A stretch of 64,000 nt of DNA from Sphingomonas abaci (lineage in GTDB: Bacteria > Pseudomonadota > Alphaproteobacteria > Sphingomonadales > Sphingomonadaceae): positions 1 through 64,000 of the forward strand of contig NZ_JACHNY010000007.1 in assembly GCF_014199625.1 (NCBI RefSeq), given 5' to 3'. Below, piece by piece: positions 50,017-59,871 of the stretch. The first letter of the stretch is position 1. Every line of letters starts with the position of its first letter. The notes under the pieces are model-generated. The model was not told the origin of the DNA and did no database searches. It worked only from the letters and a program-made list of their open reading frames with translations. The translations under genes were made by a program, and so were the position numbers.

Positions 50017-52290
50017 TCAGTTCAGCTCGACCCCGTGCGCCACCGCCCATTCGGTCAGGACGGCGCGCATGTCGCGCGGCGGCCGGGCCAGCAGCCCGGT
50101 GACGAACGTGCCAAGTTCCGCCCTGTCGAGCGAGCGGATCATCGCCTTGACCGGGCCGACCGCCGCCGGCGTGATCGACAGACGGTCGATGCCCAGGCCG
50201 ATCAGCGCCATCGCCTCCAGCGGCCGGCCGCCCATCTCGCCGCACACCGCCACCGGCACGCCCGCCGGCCGCGCCGCCTGGACGACGCGGCGGAGGAAGC
50301 GCAGGATCGCGGCGGACAGCCAGTCGTACCGCTCCGCCAGCTTCGGGTTGGCGCGGTCGGCGGCGAACAGGAACTGGGTCAGGTCGTTGGTGCCGACCGA
50401 CAGGAACTGCACCTCGGGCAGCAGCAGATCGAGCTGTTCGGCGAGCGCCGGCACCTCCAGCATCGCGCCATAGCGGATCTCGGTGGGCAACCGCTTGCCC
50501 CGCCCCGCCAGGAACACGCGCTGCGCCTCGAACAGCGCCTTGGCCTCGCTGAATTCCCAGGGTTCGGACACCATCGGGAACATGACGTTGAGCGTCCGCC
50601 CGGCGGCCGCCTCCAGCAGCGCGCGCGCCTGCGCCTTCATCAGCCCGTCGCGCTCCAGCGCCAGGCGCAGCGCGCGCCAGCCCATCGCCGGATTCTCTTC
50701 GGTCCCCGCCTCGACGTTCAGATACGGCAGCGCCTTGTCGCCGCCGATGTCGATCGTGCGGAACACCACCGGCCGCTCGCCCGCCTGCTCCAGCACCTCG
50801 CGATAGAGCCGCTGCTGGCGCTCGCGCTGCGGCAGCGTCGCGGACACCAGGAACTGGAATTCGGTGCGGAACAGGCCGATCCCGTCGGCGCCGGTCAGAT
50901 CGAGCGCCGCAACGTCGTCACGAAGCCCGGCATTGACCATCAACGTGACACGGTGCCCGTCCCGCGTCTCGGGCGGCAGGTCGCGCAGCGCCGCGAAGGC
51001 GGCGCGCCGCTTCTGCCGGACCGCCAGCTTCGCCTCGAATGCCTCCTCCATCGCCGCCGAGGGGCGGACGAAGACATTGCCCTCGGTCACGTCGAGCAGC
51101 AGCACGTCGCCCTCCGCGATCAGCCGGCGCACGTCGCGCACCCGGCCCAGCACCGGCACCCCCATCGCCCGCGCGACGATGGTGACGTGCGCGGTCAGCG
51201 AGCCCTCCTCCAGCACCACGCCCTTCAGCCGGCGGCGGTCATATTCCAGCAGCTCGGCGGGGCCCAGGTTGCGCGCGATCAGGATCGTGTCCTGGCGCAG
51301 GCCCAGTTGCGCGGCGGTGCCCATCTGGCCCGACACGATGCGCAACAGCCGGTTGGACAGGTCCTCCAGGTCGTGCATCCGGTCGGCGAGCAGCGGATCG
51401 TCGATCTGGCGCATCCGCTGGCGCGTGCGCTGCTGCACCCGCTCGATCGCCGCCTCGGCGGTCAGGCCGCTGTCGATCGCCTCGTTGATCCGACGGCTCC
51501 ACCCCTCGTCATAGGCGAACATCTTGTAGGTCTCGAGCACCTCCATATGCTCGCCGCCCACGCCGAACTCCGCCTCGCGCGTCATCCGCTCGATCTGCTC
51601 GCGCATCTTGTCGAAGGCGGCATAGACGCGGTGGCGCTCCGCATCCGTGTCCTCCGCGACGGTATGTTCGACGACGATGCGCGGCTGGTGGAACACCGCG
51701 CAGCCCTGGCCCATGCCGTCGACCAGCTTGAGGCCGGGGATGCGGACCGAGGCGGTCGATTGCGGCCGGTGCGCGCCGGTGGTGGCGACGTCGATCAGCC
51801 CGGCATTGGCGATCAGTTCGGACAGCACCATCGCCACCGTCTGCAACGCCTCGATCTCGATATCCTGGTAGCGGCGCTGGTCGACATGCTGCACCGCCAG
51901 CACGCCCACCACCCGCTCCCGCCGGATGATCGGCACGCCGGCGAAGCTGTGGAACCGCTCCTCGCCCGTCTCCGGCATGTAGCGGAAATCGGGATGGCTC
52001 GCCGCCTCGTCCAAATTCAGGATCTCGGCGCGCTCCGCCAGGGTGCCGACCAGCCCCTCGCCCAGCGCCAGCTTGGTGACGTGCACCGCCTCCTGCGCCA
52101 GACCGCGCGTGGCGAACAGCTCCAGCACGCCCTCGCGCAGCAGGTAGATCGAACAGACCTCGCTGTCCGTCTCCTCGCCGATAATGTTGACGACCTGGTT
52201 GAGCTTCGCCTGCGCCGGCATCCGCGATGCCATCACGTCATGCAGTCGGACCAGGATCTCTCGGGCGGAGGCGGCGGCGGTGGCGAGCAT
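50017..52290 (-). CDS. ptsP: PtsP, PEP-protein phosphotransferase with GAF domain (EI-Ntr)
   Basis: A 757-residue protein. Residues 1-165 form a GAF domain (EICSIYLLREGVLELFATRG-like, SHPDFRYMPETGEERFHSFA). The phosphocarrier part follows with active-site His in EGSLTAHVTIVARAMGVPVL, and the C-terminal PEP-binding barrel has LFRTEFQFLVS and DIGGDKALPYL and ends with MGGRPLEAMALIGLGIDRLS. It starts the nitrogen-related phosphotransferase chain. The ATG at 52290 is taken; an ATG at 52335 adds 15 weak residues. Confidence 0.95.
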   Translation of the reverse strand: MLATAAASAREILVRLHDVMASRMPAQAKLNQVVNIIGEETDSEVCSIYLLREGVLELFATRGLAQEAVHVTKLALGEGLVGTLAERAEILNLDEAASHPDFRYMPETGEERFHSFAGVPIIRRERVVGVLAVQHVDQRRYQDIEIEALQTVAMVLSELIANAGLIDVATTGAHRPQSTASVRIPGLKLVDGMGQGCAVFHQPRIVVEHTVAEDTDAERHRVYAAFDKMREQIERMTREAEFGVGGEHMEVLETYKMFAYDEGWSRRINEAIDSGLTAEAAIERVQQRTRQRMRQIDDPLLADRMHDLEDLSNRLLRIVSGQMGTAAQLGLRQDTILIARNLGPAELLEYDRRRLKGVVLEEGSLTAHVTIVARAMGVPVLGRVRDVRRLIAEGDVLLLDVTEGNVFVRPSAAMEEAFEAKLAVRQKRRAAFAALRDLPPETRDGHRVTLMVNAGLRDDVAALDLTGADGIGLFRTEFQFLVSATLPQRERQQRLYREVLEQAGERPVVFRTIDIGGDKALPYLNVEAGTEENPAMGWRALRLALERDGLMKAQARALLEAAAGRTLNVMFPMVSEPWEFSEAKALFEAQRVFLAGRGKRLPTEIRYGAMLEVPALAEQLDLLLPEVQFLSVGTNDLTQFLFAADRANPKLAERYDWLSAAILRFLRRVVQAARPAGVPVAVCGEMGGRPLEAMALIGLGIDRLSITPAAVGPVKAMIRSLDRAELGTFVTGLLARPPRDMRAVLTEWAVAHGVELN

Positions 52291-52383
52291 GGCCGCATGG
52301 GCTATCAGAACGGTGGCACGGAGGCCACGGTGCAAATGGTCGAAGATGGTGCGGTCACCCCGGCCCCGGCAGCGGCCGCGACG

Positions 52384-53403
52384 TCAGTCGAACAGTCCGT
52401 CCTGCGACCCGACCGGCGGATTGAGGCCCAGATGCTTCCACCCCCCGGCATTCAGCACGCGTCCCCGCGCGGTGCGCGCGACCAGGCCGAGCTGGATCAG
52501 ATAGGGCTCGATCACTTCCTCGATCGTGTCGCGCGGCTCGGACAGGCCGGCGGCCAGCGTCTCCACCCCAACCGGACCGCCGCGATAGATGTCGGCGATC
52601 ATGTGCAGATAGCGCCGGTCCATTGCGTCCAGCCCCAGCGAATCGACCTCCAGCCGGGTGAGCGCGGCATCGGCGATCCGCGCGTCGACCACCGCCGCGC
52701 CCGCCACGTCGGCGAAGTCGCGTACCCGGCGCAGCAGCCGGCCGGCGATGCGCGGCGTCCCCCGCGCGCGCCGCGCGATCTCGGTCGCGCCGTCGGCGGC
52801 GATGCCCAGGTCGAGCAGCCCGGCGGCCCGAGTCACCACGCGCATCAGTTCCTCGACGGTGTAGAATTGCAGTCGCACCGGAATGCCGAACCGGTCGCGA
52901 AGCGGCGTGGTCAGCAGCCCCTGCCGGGTCGTGGCGCCGACCAGCGTGAAGCGCGGCAGGTCGATCCGCACGCTGCGCGCCGACGGTCCCTCGCCGATCA
53001 TCAGGTCGAGCGCACGGTCCTCCATCGCCGGATAGAGCACTTCCTCGACGGCCGGCTGGAGCCGGTGGATCTCGTCAATGAACAGCACGTCGCCATCCTC
53101 GAGATTGGTGAGCAGGGCGGCCAGATCGCCCGACTTGGCGATCACCGGGCCGGAGGTGGCGCGGAAGCCGACGCCCATCTCACGCGCGATGATCTGCGCC
53201 AGCGTCGTCTTGCCGAGACCGGGCGGCCCGAAGAACAGCACATGGTCCAACGCGTCGCCGCGTCCGCGCGCCGCCTGGATGAAGATGCGCAGATTCTCGC
53301 GCGCCGCCTTCTGTCCGACGAAATCGTCCAGGCTCTTGGGGCGCAGCGCGGCATCCACATCCTCGGGGCGGCGGCTGGCGGAGAGAATACGGTCGTCGGT
53401 CAC
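52384..53403 (-). CDS. ruvB: RuvB, Holliday junction branch migration helicase
   Basis: A 339-residue AAA+ motor. Walker [16 protein letters not shown] at residues 57-71, Walker [14 protein letters not shown] and the sensor region [20 protein letters not shown] are present; the C-terminal winged helix has [20 protein letters not shown]. It drives branch migration with RuvA. It is separated from ruvA by exoD, which runs on the other strand. Confidence 0.98.
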   Translation of the reverse strand: MTDDRILSASRRPEDVDAALRPKSLDDFVGQKAARENLRIFIQAARGRGDALDHVLFFGPPGLGKTTLAQIIAREMGVGFRATSGPVIAKSGDLAALLTNLEDGDVLFIDEIHRLQPAVEEVLYPAMEDRALDLMIGEGPSARSVRIDLPRFTLVGATTRQGLLTTPLRDRFGIPVRLQFYTVEELMRVVTRAAGLLDLGIAADGATEIARRARGTPRIAGRLLRRVRDFADVAGAAVVDARIADAALTRLEVDSLGLDAMDRRYLHMIADIYRGGPVGVETLAAGLSEPRDTIEEVIEPYLIQLGLVARTARGRVLNAGGWKHLGLNPPVGSQDGLFD

Positions 53404-53476
53404 GCTTCGTTCCGTAGCCGCGCACGCCGCTCAGGTCGAGAGAGGAACAAGGCGCACGACCTCACGTTGCCGATCC

Positions 53477-54067
53477 ATGGCAGAGGATCCGCGCAGCGTC
53501 AGCGACATCTTGGACAAGCTCGAACGGCTGGCGGACCAACAGTCGCGGGTGTCACTGGAGGATGCCGTCGCGGCGTTCGGCAACCGATCCTATGGTCCCT
53601 TCCTCCTCGTGCCCGCCCTGATCGAAATCTCGCCGATCGGCGGCATTCCCGGCCTGCCGACGGTCCTGGCGGCGATCATCATCCTCTTCGCCGTACAGAT
53701 GCTGATCGGCCGCCAGCATCTCTGGCTGCCGCACGTCATCGGCAAGCGGGCTGCCGCCGCCAGGACGGTGCATCGTGCCACCGCCAAGCTGCGCGGCGTG
53801 GCGAGCATGGCGGATCAATGGTTCCATGGCCGCCTGCCGGCACTGACCCAAGGCCCGTTCGTCCGCCTCGCCGCGCTTGCCACGATCGCACTGGCGCTCA
53901 CCGTGCCGCCGCTCGAACTCTTGCCCTTCGCCAGCACCGCGCCGATGGCGGCGATCGCGGCGTTCGGCCTGGCGCTGCTGGTCCGCGACGGTGCGCTGAT
54001 GATCGCCGCGATCCTCCTCGCCGGGGTCGCGGTGGCGGTGGGGATCGGCCTGATCAGCAGCCGCTGA
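53477..54067 (+). CDS. ExoD-family membrane protein
   Basis: A 196-residue protein. SVSDILDKLERLADQQSRVS precedes membrane segments FLLVPALIEISPIGGIPGLP, VLAAIIILFAVQMLIG, LAALATIALALTVPPLELL, and a final pair (AAIAAFGLALLVRDGALMIA and ILLAGVAVAVGIGLI). ExoD is linked to exopolysaccharide production in rhizobia; the biochemical role is unknown. It sits on the opposite strand between ruvB and ruvA, so it has been inserted into or retained within that cluster. Confidence 0.88.
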   Translation: MAEDPRSVSDILDKLERLADQQSRVSLEDAVAAFGNRSYGPFLLVPALIEISPIGGIPGLPTVLAAIIILFAVQMLIGRQHLWLPHVIGKRAAAARTVHRATAKLRGVASMADQWFHGRLPALTQGPFVRLAALATIALALTVPPLELLPFASTAPMAAIAAFGLALLVRDGALMIAAILLAGVAVAVGIGLISSR

Positions 54068-54072
54068 CGCCG

Positions 54073-54669
54073 CTATTTCGCCGCCTTGCGCAACGCCAGC
54101 CGAACCAGCGCGTCGAGGCTGGCGGCGCCGCCCAGCTCCTCGTCCGCCGCGGCCACCGCCGCCGTCGCATCGGCCGGGCGGAAGCCCAGGTTGAGCAGCG
54201 CCGACACCGCATCGGCGGACGCGCCGACCGGCGCGGCCTGACCGATCGCGGCGGGGCCGAGCGGGATCGCGCCCACCTTGTCCTTCAGCTCGCGGACGAT
54301 CCGCTCGGCCAGCTTGGGGCCGACGCCGTTGGCCCGCGCGACCATCGCCTTGTCCTGCGCGCCCACCGCGCGCGCCAGCTCGCCCGGCTCCAGCGCCGAC
54401 AGAATCGCCAGCGCCACCCGCGCCCCCACACCCTGCACGCCGGTCAGCAGCCGGAACCAGTCGCGCTCGCCGGCCGTGGCGAAACCGACCAGCCGGATCG
54501 AATCCTCCGACACCAGCATCTCGGTGAACAGGGTCGCCGCCTCGCCCACCGGCCCGATCGCCGCCAGGGTCCGCGACGAGGCGCCGATCAGATAACCGAC
54601 GCCGCCGACATCGATCACCGCATGGTCGATGCCGGTCGAGTCGAGACGTCCCTTGAGATGTGCGATCAT
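54073..54669 (-). CDS. ruvA: RuvA, Holliday junction binding protein
   Basis: A 198-residue protein. [20 protein letters not shown] is the conserved start; [20 protein letters not shown] and [20 protein letters not shown] form the helix-hairpin-helix region, and [20 protein letters not shown] the C-terminal domain that binds RuvB. The ATG at 54669 is set by family conservation. Convergent with exoD, the stops 5 bases apart. Confidence 0.97.
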   Translation of the reverse strand: MIAHLKGRLDSTGIDHAVIDVGGVGYLIGASSRTLAAIGPVGEAATLFTEMLVSEDSIRLVGFATAGERDWFRLLTGVQGVGARVALAILSALEPGELARAVGAQDKAMVARANGVGPKLAERIVRELKDKVGAIPLGPAAIGQAAPVGASADAVSALLNLGFRPADATAAVAAADEELGGAASLDALVRLALRKAAK

Positions 54670-54747
54670 CCCCGGCTGGTAGAAGAGCGAAGCCGCGTCG
54701 TCACCCTCCGCCCAAGCCGCTTTTGCTCGGCGCCAAGCTTTTCTTGT

Positions 54748-54771
54748 TATCCCTACTATTTTGATGGGATA
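54748..54771. promoter_or_regulatory. Imperfect palindrome upstream of cysE-like gene
   Basis: TATCCC (54748-54753) and GGGATA (54766-54771) are mirrored 12 bases apart with an AT-rich middle, 27 bases before the serine acetyltransferase ATG. The layout recalls operators of Rrf2-family sulfur or iron-sulfur regulators. It could also lie between the divergent ruvA and cysE promoters. Confidence 0.4.
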
Positions 54772-54797
54772 TTGTCGGGGCGAAAGGAGCCGCCGCG

Positions 54798-55751
54798 ATG
54801 ACCCCCGCCATCCCCATCCACTCCGACATCCCGGCCGGCGGCTCCGCGATCGACGAGGCGGTGCGCGGCCTCGCCGCGGCCCGCCAGGCCTGGCGCGGCC
54901 GGCATCCGGTCGCGGTCGGCCGCTTCCCCGATCGGGGCGCGATCGACCGGGCGGTGGAACTGCTCGCCGCCGCGCTCTACCCGCAGCGGATCGGCGGCTA
55001 TCGCGGCCGCCCCGAGGATGAGGATCGGTTCGTCGCCGCCAAGCTGATGGCCGCGCTGGTCGAGCTGGAGCGCGAGATCGGGCACGAACTCGCCTATTGG
55101 CAGGACGAATCGCACGCGCGGTTCGACCCCGACCAGGCCAGCCTGATCGTCCGCCTGTTCGCCGCGACCCTGGGCGAGGTGCGCCGGCTGATCGACAGCG
55201 ATGTCGAGGCGGCCTTTCTGGGCGACCCCGCCGCGCGCAGCGTCGACGAGATCCTGATCTGCTATCCAGGCGCAATCGCCAGCCTGCACCACCGCATCGC
55301 GCATCCGCTCTACACGCTCGGCGCGCCGATCGTGGCGCGGATCATATCCGAGCTGGCCAATGGCCGCACCGGCATCGACATCCATCCCGGCGCGACGATC
55401 GGCGGGCATTTCTTCATCGACCACGGCACCGGCGTCGTGATCGGCGAGACCGCGATCGTCGGCGAGCGGGTACGGCTCTACCAGCATGTGACGCTCGGCG
55501 CGCGGACCCCCGCCGGCACCACCGATCTCGGCCCGCGCGACCGCTATGCCCGCCATCCGATCGTCGAGGACGATGTCGTCATCTATGCCGGCGCGACGAT
55601 CCTGGGCCGCGTGGCGATCGGACGCGGCGCGACCATCGGCGGCAATGTCTGGCTGCTGTCCGACGTGCCGCCCGACAGCATCGTCACCCAGCCCGAAGCG
55701 ATCCGGCTGAGCCGCGCCGACAGCGAGCGGCTGCGCGAGGCGCTGACCTGA
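54798..55751 (+). CDS. Serine O-acetyltransferase (CysE/EpsC-type)
   Basis: A 317-residue enzyme. The N-terminal helical domain ([20 protein letters not shown]) is followed by left-handed beta-helix repeats: [60 protein letters not shown]. The His in DIHPGATIG and in [11 protein letters not shown] are catalytic. It makes O-acetylserine for cysteine synthesis. The length and [20 protein letters not shown] block fit the EpsC-like subgroup. Its promoter region has a palindrome. Confidence 0.92.
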   Translation: MTPAIPIHSDIPAGGSAIDEAVRGLAAARQAWRGRHPVAVGRFPDRGAIDRAVELLAAALYPQRIGGYRGRPEDEDRFVAAKLMAALVELEREIGHELAYWQDESHARFDPDQASLIVRLFAATLGEVRRLIDSDVEAAFLGDPAARSVDEILICYPGAIASLHHRIAHPLYTLGAPIVARIISELANGRTGIDIHPGATIGGHFFIDHGTGVVIGETAIVGERVRLYQHVTLGARTPAGTTDLGPRDRYARHPIVEDDVVIYAGATILGRVAIGRGATIGGNVWLLSDVPPDSIVTQPEAIRLSRADSERLREALT

Positions 55752-55780
55752 CCCGTTCATTGTTCAACAGGAGGAATTCG

Positions 55781-56017
55781 ATGAAGACACTGGCCATTCT
55801 ACCGCTGTTCGCCGCCGCCGCGCTCGGCCTGTCGGCCTGCGGCCCCAAGGCGGAGACGACCGACGCCAATGCCGCGCTGAACGACACGGATGCCGGCCTC
55901 GCCGACAATCTCACCGCGACCGACGAACCGCTGGCCGCCGACAATGCTACGCTGGGCAACGACCTGCTCGGCAACGACACGCTCGGGAACGAGGCCGCGA
56001 CCGGCAACGGCCTCTGA
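55781..56017 (+). CDS. Small lipoprotein with Asn/Asp-rich repeats
   Basis: A 78-residue protein. The signal peptide ends with the lipobox LGLSAC, with lipidated Cys20. The mature part repeats LGND-type units (LGNDLLGNDTLGNEAATGNG), acidic and disordered. An excellent ribosome site AGGAGGAATTCG precedes the ATG. Role unknown; such small lipoproteins attach to the outer membrane. Confidence 0.75.
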   Translation: MKTLAILPLFAAAALGLSACGPKAETTDANAALNDTDAGLADNLTATDEPLAADNATLGNDLLGNDTLGNEAATGNGL

Positions 56018-56118
56018 TCCTTTCGGCGGGCGACCGCTTCACCCTCTCGCCTGGAATGCTCCCTAGGCGTAGCCTCCTGGCCCGGCGCTCCCCAGCACCG
56101 GGCCGCTTTGTGTCTAGA

Positions 56119-57576
56119 TCATGCCGCATAGGCCCGGATGAACGGCTCCAGATGGCGGCGATAAGGGTCCGCCACGCCCAGCCCATCGCGGTTGATCGGC
56201 CGGCGGACCTGAAGGCTGCTCGCGGTCGCCACCACCCGGTCGGTCTGGTGGAAGTCATAGACGGCGCGCTCCTCCGCCAGCCCGCAATGGCGCAGCAGCC
56301 GGCCGATCCACGGCGTCGGATCGGTGACGAAGTCGGTGAACGGCACCACCAGCAACCGCTTGCCGAGCCGTTCCTGCCAATAGCCGAGCAACTGGTCCTC
56401 CAGCCGGAAATGATGCGCGATGTCGCCCAGGTCGTGGCTCCAGCCGACGCCGTGGATGAAGAAGGTGCGGAAGCACGACCAGGCGCTGTCGAGCGGATCG
56501 CGCCGCATCCAGACCAGCGGCGCATCGGGCAGCATCGTCGCGATCAGCCCCAGGAAACGGCTGTTGTCGATCGTCTTGTCGACGATCCGCCCCTCCGTCC
56601 CGAACCGTTCCGACAGGAGGTGGAGATAGAGGTCCGCCATCGCCGCCAGCGACCCGCCCGCCGCCAGGTGCCGCTCGATCGCGGGTGCCGACACGCCGCC
56701 GGTGGCGACCGCGACCTGATGCGCGACGCTGATCTCCGCGCCGTCGGCGACCGCGCTGTGGCTGGTTAGGATCTGTTCGATCAGGGTCGTGCCCGATCGC
56801 GGCAGGCCGGTGACGATGATCGGCCGATCGGTGGCGATCGACTGGCGGTCGCGCATCCGCTCGAACCAGTCGCCGTCGAAACCCTGTTGCGCGGCGGCGG
56901 CGTTGGCCGCGTTGCCGGCCCGGCTGTACGGCCGCTCCGCCTTGAGCAGCGCCGCGCCGCGCGCATAGGCGGCGAAGGCTGCGTCCGTCTCGCCGCGATC
57001 GGCGTGGAGCTTGCCCAGCGCATAGCAGAACCGCGCATGGTCCCCCGGCGCCTGTCCCTCCGCCGCCTTCACCTCGGCCAGCATCCGCTCGCCCAAAGGG
57101 TGGTCGCGCAGGTTGACGGTTGCGGCCAGCGACAGCCAGGCGGGCCCCCAGCCGGGACGCGCCCGCAGCACTTGCTCGAGCTGCGCGCGCCCCTCCTCGA
57201 CCAGCCCCAGCGTCACCGCCGTATTGCCGCGCACATAGGCATGGCCGGCGCGGTCGGGCACGTCGACGGGCAAGCGCGCGATCAGCGCGTGCGCGTCGCG
57301 CAGCCGGTTGGTCTGGGTCAGCAGCACCACCTTGGCGAACTGCGCCTGGGGGGAACCGCCAGCCGCGGCGACGAAGGCGTCCATCGCCCGGTGCGCCAGC
57401 CCGAACTCGCCGCTGACCCGCATCAGTTCGGCCAGCGCCCGCCATTGCGCCCCCAGCGGCGCGCCCGCCTGGAGCAGCGCCGCCACCGCCGCGTTGGTGG
57501 CGGCCCTATCCTTCGCCGCCGTGGCGGCTTTCAGGGCGGCGATCGTCGGCAGGAAGGAAGCGATTTGGTTCGTCAT
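56119..57576 (-). CDS. TPR-containing sulfotransferase family protein
   Basis: A 485-residue protein. Residues 1-240 contain TPR-like helices (AGHAYVRGNTAVTLGLVEEG, ARFCYALGKLHADRGETDAA). The sulfotransferase part has the phosphosulfate-binding loop IIVTGLPRSGTTLIEQIL near residue 260, and the conserved DNSRFLGLIATMLPDAPLVWMRRDPLDSA-type region (IRRDPLDSAWSCFRT). It probably transfers sulfate from PAPS to an unknown acceptor. It converges with the lipoprotein gene. Confidence 0.88.
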   Translation of the reverse strand: MTNQIASFLPTIAALKAATAAKDRAATNAAVAALLQAGAPLGAQWRALAELMRVSGEFGLAHRAMDAFVAAAGGSPQAQFAKVVLLTQTNRLRDAHALIARLPVDVPDRAGHAYVRGNTAVTLGLVEEGRAQLEQVLRARPGWGPAWLSLAATVNLRDHPLGERMLAEVKAAEGQAPGDHARFCYALGKLHADRGETDAAFAAYARGAALLKAERPYSRAGNAANAAAAQQGFDGDWFERMRDRQSIATDRPIIVTGLPRSGTTLIEQILTSHSAVADGAEISVAHQVAVATGGVSAPAIERHLAAGGSLAAMADLYLHLLSERFGTEGRIVDKTIDNSRFLGLIATMLPDAPLVWMRRDPLDSAWSCFRTFFIHGVGWSHDLGDIAHHFRLEDQLLGYWQERLGKRLLVVPFTDFVTDPTPWIGRLLRHCGLAEERAVYDFHQTDRVVATASSLQVRRPINRDGLGVADPYRRHLEPFIRAYAA

Positions 57577-57847
57577 AGCAAGACGATAACCGAAGCGTTC
57601 GCCGGTGCATCAGGAAATCCGCAGGGCCGACGCGCGCTGCACCGCAGGGCGGCCCGCGCCGACGGGGCGCGAATGGCCAGTCCCGCCGCATCGGGCAAAA
57701 TTACAGCCAAATCGGTTCGAGATGCGTCCTAACGCCCGGTTGATCGATAGGTTCCATTAGCGTCCGAACCTGTCATCTTTCATTAGGAGTGAGACCCAAG
57801 TTACGGGGCACCAAACCTTTACTCATGACAATTTTGTTCGAAACGCA
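57577..57847. other. Intergenic region upstream of the metalloprotease gene
   Basis: About 270 bases between divergent genes; no supported ORF. AT content rises toward the promoter at 57848-57887. It likely holds the sulfotransferase promoter on the minus side. Confidence 0.4.
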
Positions 57848-57887
57848 TTGACAGCGTCCCTGACCCAATGGTTAATCTCGGATTAAC
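57848..57887 (+). promoter_or_regulatory. Promoter with overlapping inverted repeat
   Basis: A -35 TTGACA (57848-57853) and a -10 like GTTAAT (57871-57876) stand 17 bases apart. GTTAAT and ATTAAC (57882-57887) form an inverted repeat with spacer CTCGG that covers the -10, so a repressor could act there. The metalloprotease ATG is at 57931 with AGGGG upstream. Confidence 0.5.
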
Positions 57888-57930
57888 GAAACCTCCCAGG
57901 GATGGGGGTTCGTCAACCAAAGGGGTTCCC

Positions 57931-59127
57931 ATGAAGCTGAAGCATCTGTTCTGCTGCGGCGTCGCCTTGTGCGTCGCGTCCACCGGCGCCCAGGCCGCCA
58001 CCTTCAACCTGATCGACACCGGTGGCGTGAAGGGTTCGGCGGCGGAGGCCGGCTTCAACATCGCCGCAGCCTATTGGGGCTCGGTGCTGACCAACGACGT
58101 GACGATCAACCTGAACGTCCGCTTCGCCCCGCTCGCCCCCAATGTCATCGGCTCGACCGGCAGCGCCCGCACCGACGTCTCGGTCGCGCAGTGGGAGCGC
58201 GGCGTCCGCGCCACCAAGAGCGACTCGCTGCTCGACCGCTCGATCGTCCTGCCCAGCCTCAACAGCCAGGGCGGCGTGAAGCTGGTGTCGAACGGCGTCG
58301 ACGCCGACGGCAATGACGACCTGTCCTACACCCAGTTCATCGACGGCTCGACCACCAGCAGCAAGACGCTGTACCTGAACACCGCCGTCGCCAAGGCGAC
58401 CGGCGTGATCGGGGCCAACAACCCGGTGATCGACGGCAGCATCACCTTCAGCAGCACCTTCGGCTTCGACTTCGACCCGACCGACGGCATCTCGGCCAAC
58501 ACCTTCGACTTCATCGGCGTCGCGATCCACGAGATCGGCCATGCGCTGGGCTTCGTGTCGGGCGTCGATTTCCTTGACGTGTACGGCGGCGAGGGCCCGG
58601 GCGCCGGCACGCTTGGCTACAGCCTGAACGACACGTCGATCTACAGCGCGCTGGACATGTTCCGCTACAGCGACGCCTCGACCCGCGCGGTGCGCGGCAA
58701 GCCCGACGTGCTCGACCTCAGCGTCGGCAGCGACGCCTATTTCTCGATCGACGGCGGCAAGACGGCGCTGTTCGGCAACAAGCTGTCGACCGGCCGCTAC
58801 AATGGCGATGGCGACCAGGCTTCGCACTGGAAGGACGCGGTCGGCTGCACCGGGCAGATCGGCATCCTCGACCCGACCTTCTGCTTCGGCCAGGCGGGCG
58901 AAGTGACCGCGCTCGACCTCGCCGCCTATGACGCGATGGGCTGGAACACCAGCGTCGACGTGCTCCGCAACCCCGGCTATGTCGCGACCACCGCCAGCAT
59001 CTATCGCCAGTTCGCCTCGCTCGTCCCCGAGCCCGGCAGCTGGGCGCTGATGCTGACCGGCTTCGCGATGATGGGCGCGACGCTGCGCGGCCGTCGCACC
59101 CGCACCCGGGTCACCTTCGCGGCCTGA
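57931..59127 (+). CDS. Secreted zinc metalloprotease with PEP-CTERM sorting signal
   Basis: A 398-residue protein. A signal peptide (KHLFCCGVALCVASTGAQAA) is followed by a catalytic region with VAIHEIGHALGFVSGVDFLD at residues 197-216, where His200 and His204 would bind zinc and Glu201 act. The C-terminal tail is LVPEPGSWALMLTGFAMMGA then RGRRTRTR, the PEP-CTERM motif recognised by exosortases. It should be exported and anchored or released at the surface. No exosortase gene is in this window. Confidence 0.9.
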   Translation: MKLKHLFCCGVALCVASTGAQAATFNLIDTGGVKGSAAEAGFNIAAAYWGSVLTNDVTINLNVRFAPLAPNVIGSTGSARTDVSVAQWERGVRATKSDSLLDRSIVLPSLNSQGGVKLVSNGVDADGNDDLSYTQFIDGSTTSSKTLYLNTAVAKATGVIGANNPVIDGSITFSSTFGFDFDPTDGISANTFDFIGVAIHEIGHALGFVSGVDFLDVYGGEGPGAGTLGYSLNDTSIYSALDMFRYSDASTRAVRGKPDVLDLSVGSDAYFSIDGGKTALFGNKLSTGRYNGDGDQASHWKDAVGCTGQIGILDPTFCFGQAGEVTALDLAAYDAMGWNTSVDVLRNPGYVATTASIYRQFASLVPEPGSWALMLTGFAMMGATLRGRRTRTRVTFAA

Positions 59128-59225
59128 CCCCTTCGGCTGGTTGAAGCGAACGCCGCCGGTCCCAGCGGACCGGCGGCGTTCTGCTGCCGGATGTGGTGCA
59201 AGGCGCAGCATCAGCCCCTGCCGTG

Positions 59226-59333
59226 CTGTTCCCCGGCGGAGGCCGGGACCCGGTTGGGGGAGGCTGGCGAAGAAGCGCAGCGCTCCGTTACATCAGCCTC
59301 CCCAACTGGGCCCCGGCCCTTGCCGGGGAACAG
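59226..59333. repeat. Long GC-rich inverted repeat between convergent genes
   Basis: The left arm 59226-59266 and the right arm 59294-59333 are imperfect complements, 40 bases each, sharing CTGTTCCCCGG and GCCGGGGAACAG at the ends, with a 27-base loop. The unit resembles the hairpin at 62287-62304 and repeats seen in this group of bacteria. It could stop transcription of both the metalloprotease and ruvC. Confidence 0.65.
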
Positions 59334-59354
59334 AAGGGCTATTCGTCCGGCGGA

Positions 59355-59861
59355 CTACGCCGTGACCCGCGCCCGCCTGGCCATGCCGGCGGCGCTGGCG
59401 ACGTGGTGGGCATGGGTGATCGCCACAGCCAGCGCGTCCGCCGCGTCGGGCCCGGCCAGCTTCGCGCCGGGCAGCAGATGCGCCATCATCGCCTGGATCT
59501 GGCGCTTGTCGGCGCCGCCGGTCCCGACCACCGCCTTCTTGACGACGCTGGGATGATATTCGCCGATCGCCAGCCCCGCCCCCGCCGCCGCCAGCAGCAC
59601 GACGCCGCGCGCCTGGCCCAGCTTCAGCGTCGACTGGGCGTTGGTGTTGCCCAGCACCTCCTCCACCGCCGCGCCCTCCGGCCGCTCGGCGCGGATCACG
59701 TCGATCAGCGCGGCGTAGAGATTGGTCAGCCGGCGCGGCAGCGGCATCGATGGCTCGGTTTTGATCTGGCCGTTGGCGATATGCGACAGGCGATTGCCCT
59801 CGGCCCGGATCACGCCCCAGCCGGTCGTGCCCAGGCCCGGGTCCAGGCCGAGGATGATCAT
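59355..59861 (-). CDS. ruvC: RuvC, Holliday junction resolvase
   Basis: A 168-residue endonuclease. The catalytic Asp is in [16 protein letters not shown] (Asp7), later acidic residues lie in [16 protein letters not shown] and [14 protein letters not shown]. It cuts Holliday junctions resolved with RuvAB. It sits after yebC by 10 bases on the same strand. In most alphaproteobacteria ruvA and ruvB follow at once; here they are 4.7 kb away. Confidence 0.97.
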   Translation of the reverse strand: MIILGLDPGLGTTGWGVIRAEGNRLSHIANGQIKTEPSMPLPRRLTNLYAALIDVIRAERPEGAAVEEVLGNTNAQSTLKLGQARGVVLLAAAGAGLAIGEYHPSVVKKAVVGTGGADKRQIQAMMAHLLPGAKLAGPDAADALAVAITHAHHVASAAGMARRARVTA

Positions 59862-59871
59862 CGCGCTGTCC

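Noticed and set aside
49942..54801. Plus-strand open frame of about 1600 codons over ptsP, ruvB and ruvA
   Set aside because: It opposes three clear conserved genes and crosses their boundaries; a by-product of GC bias.
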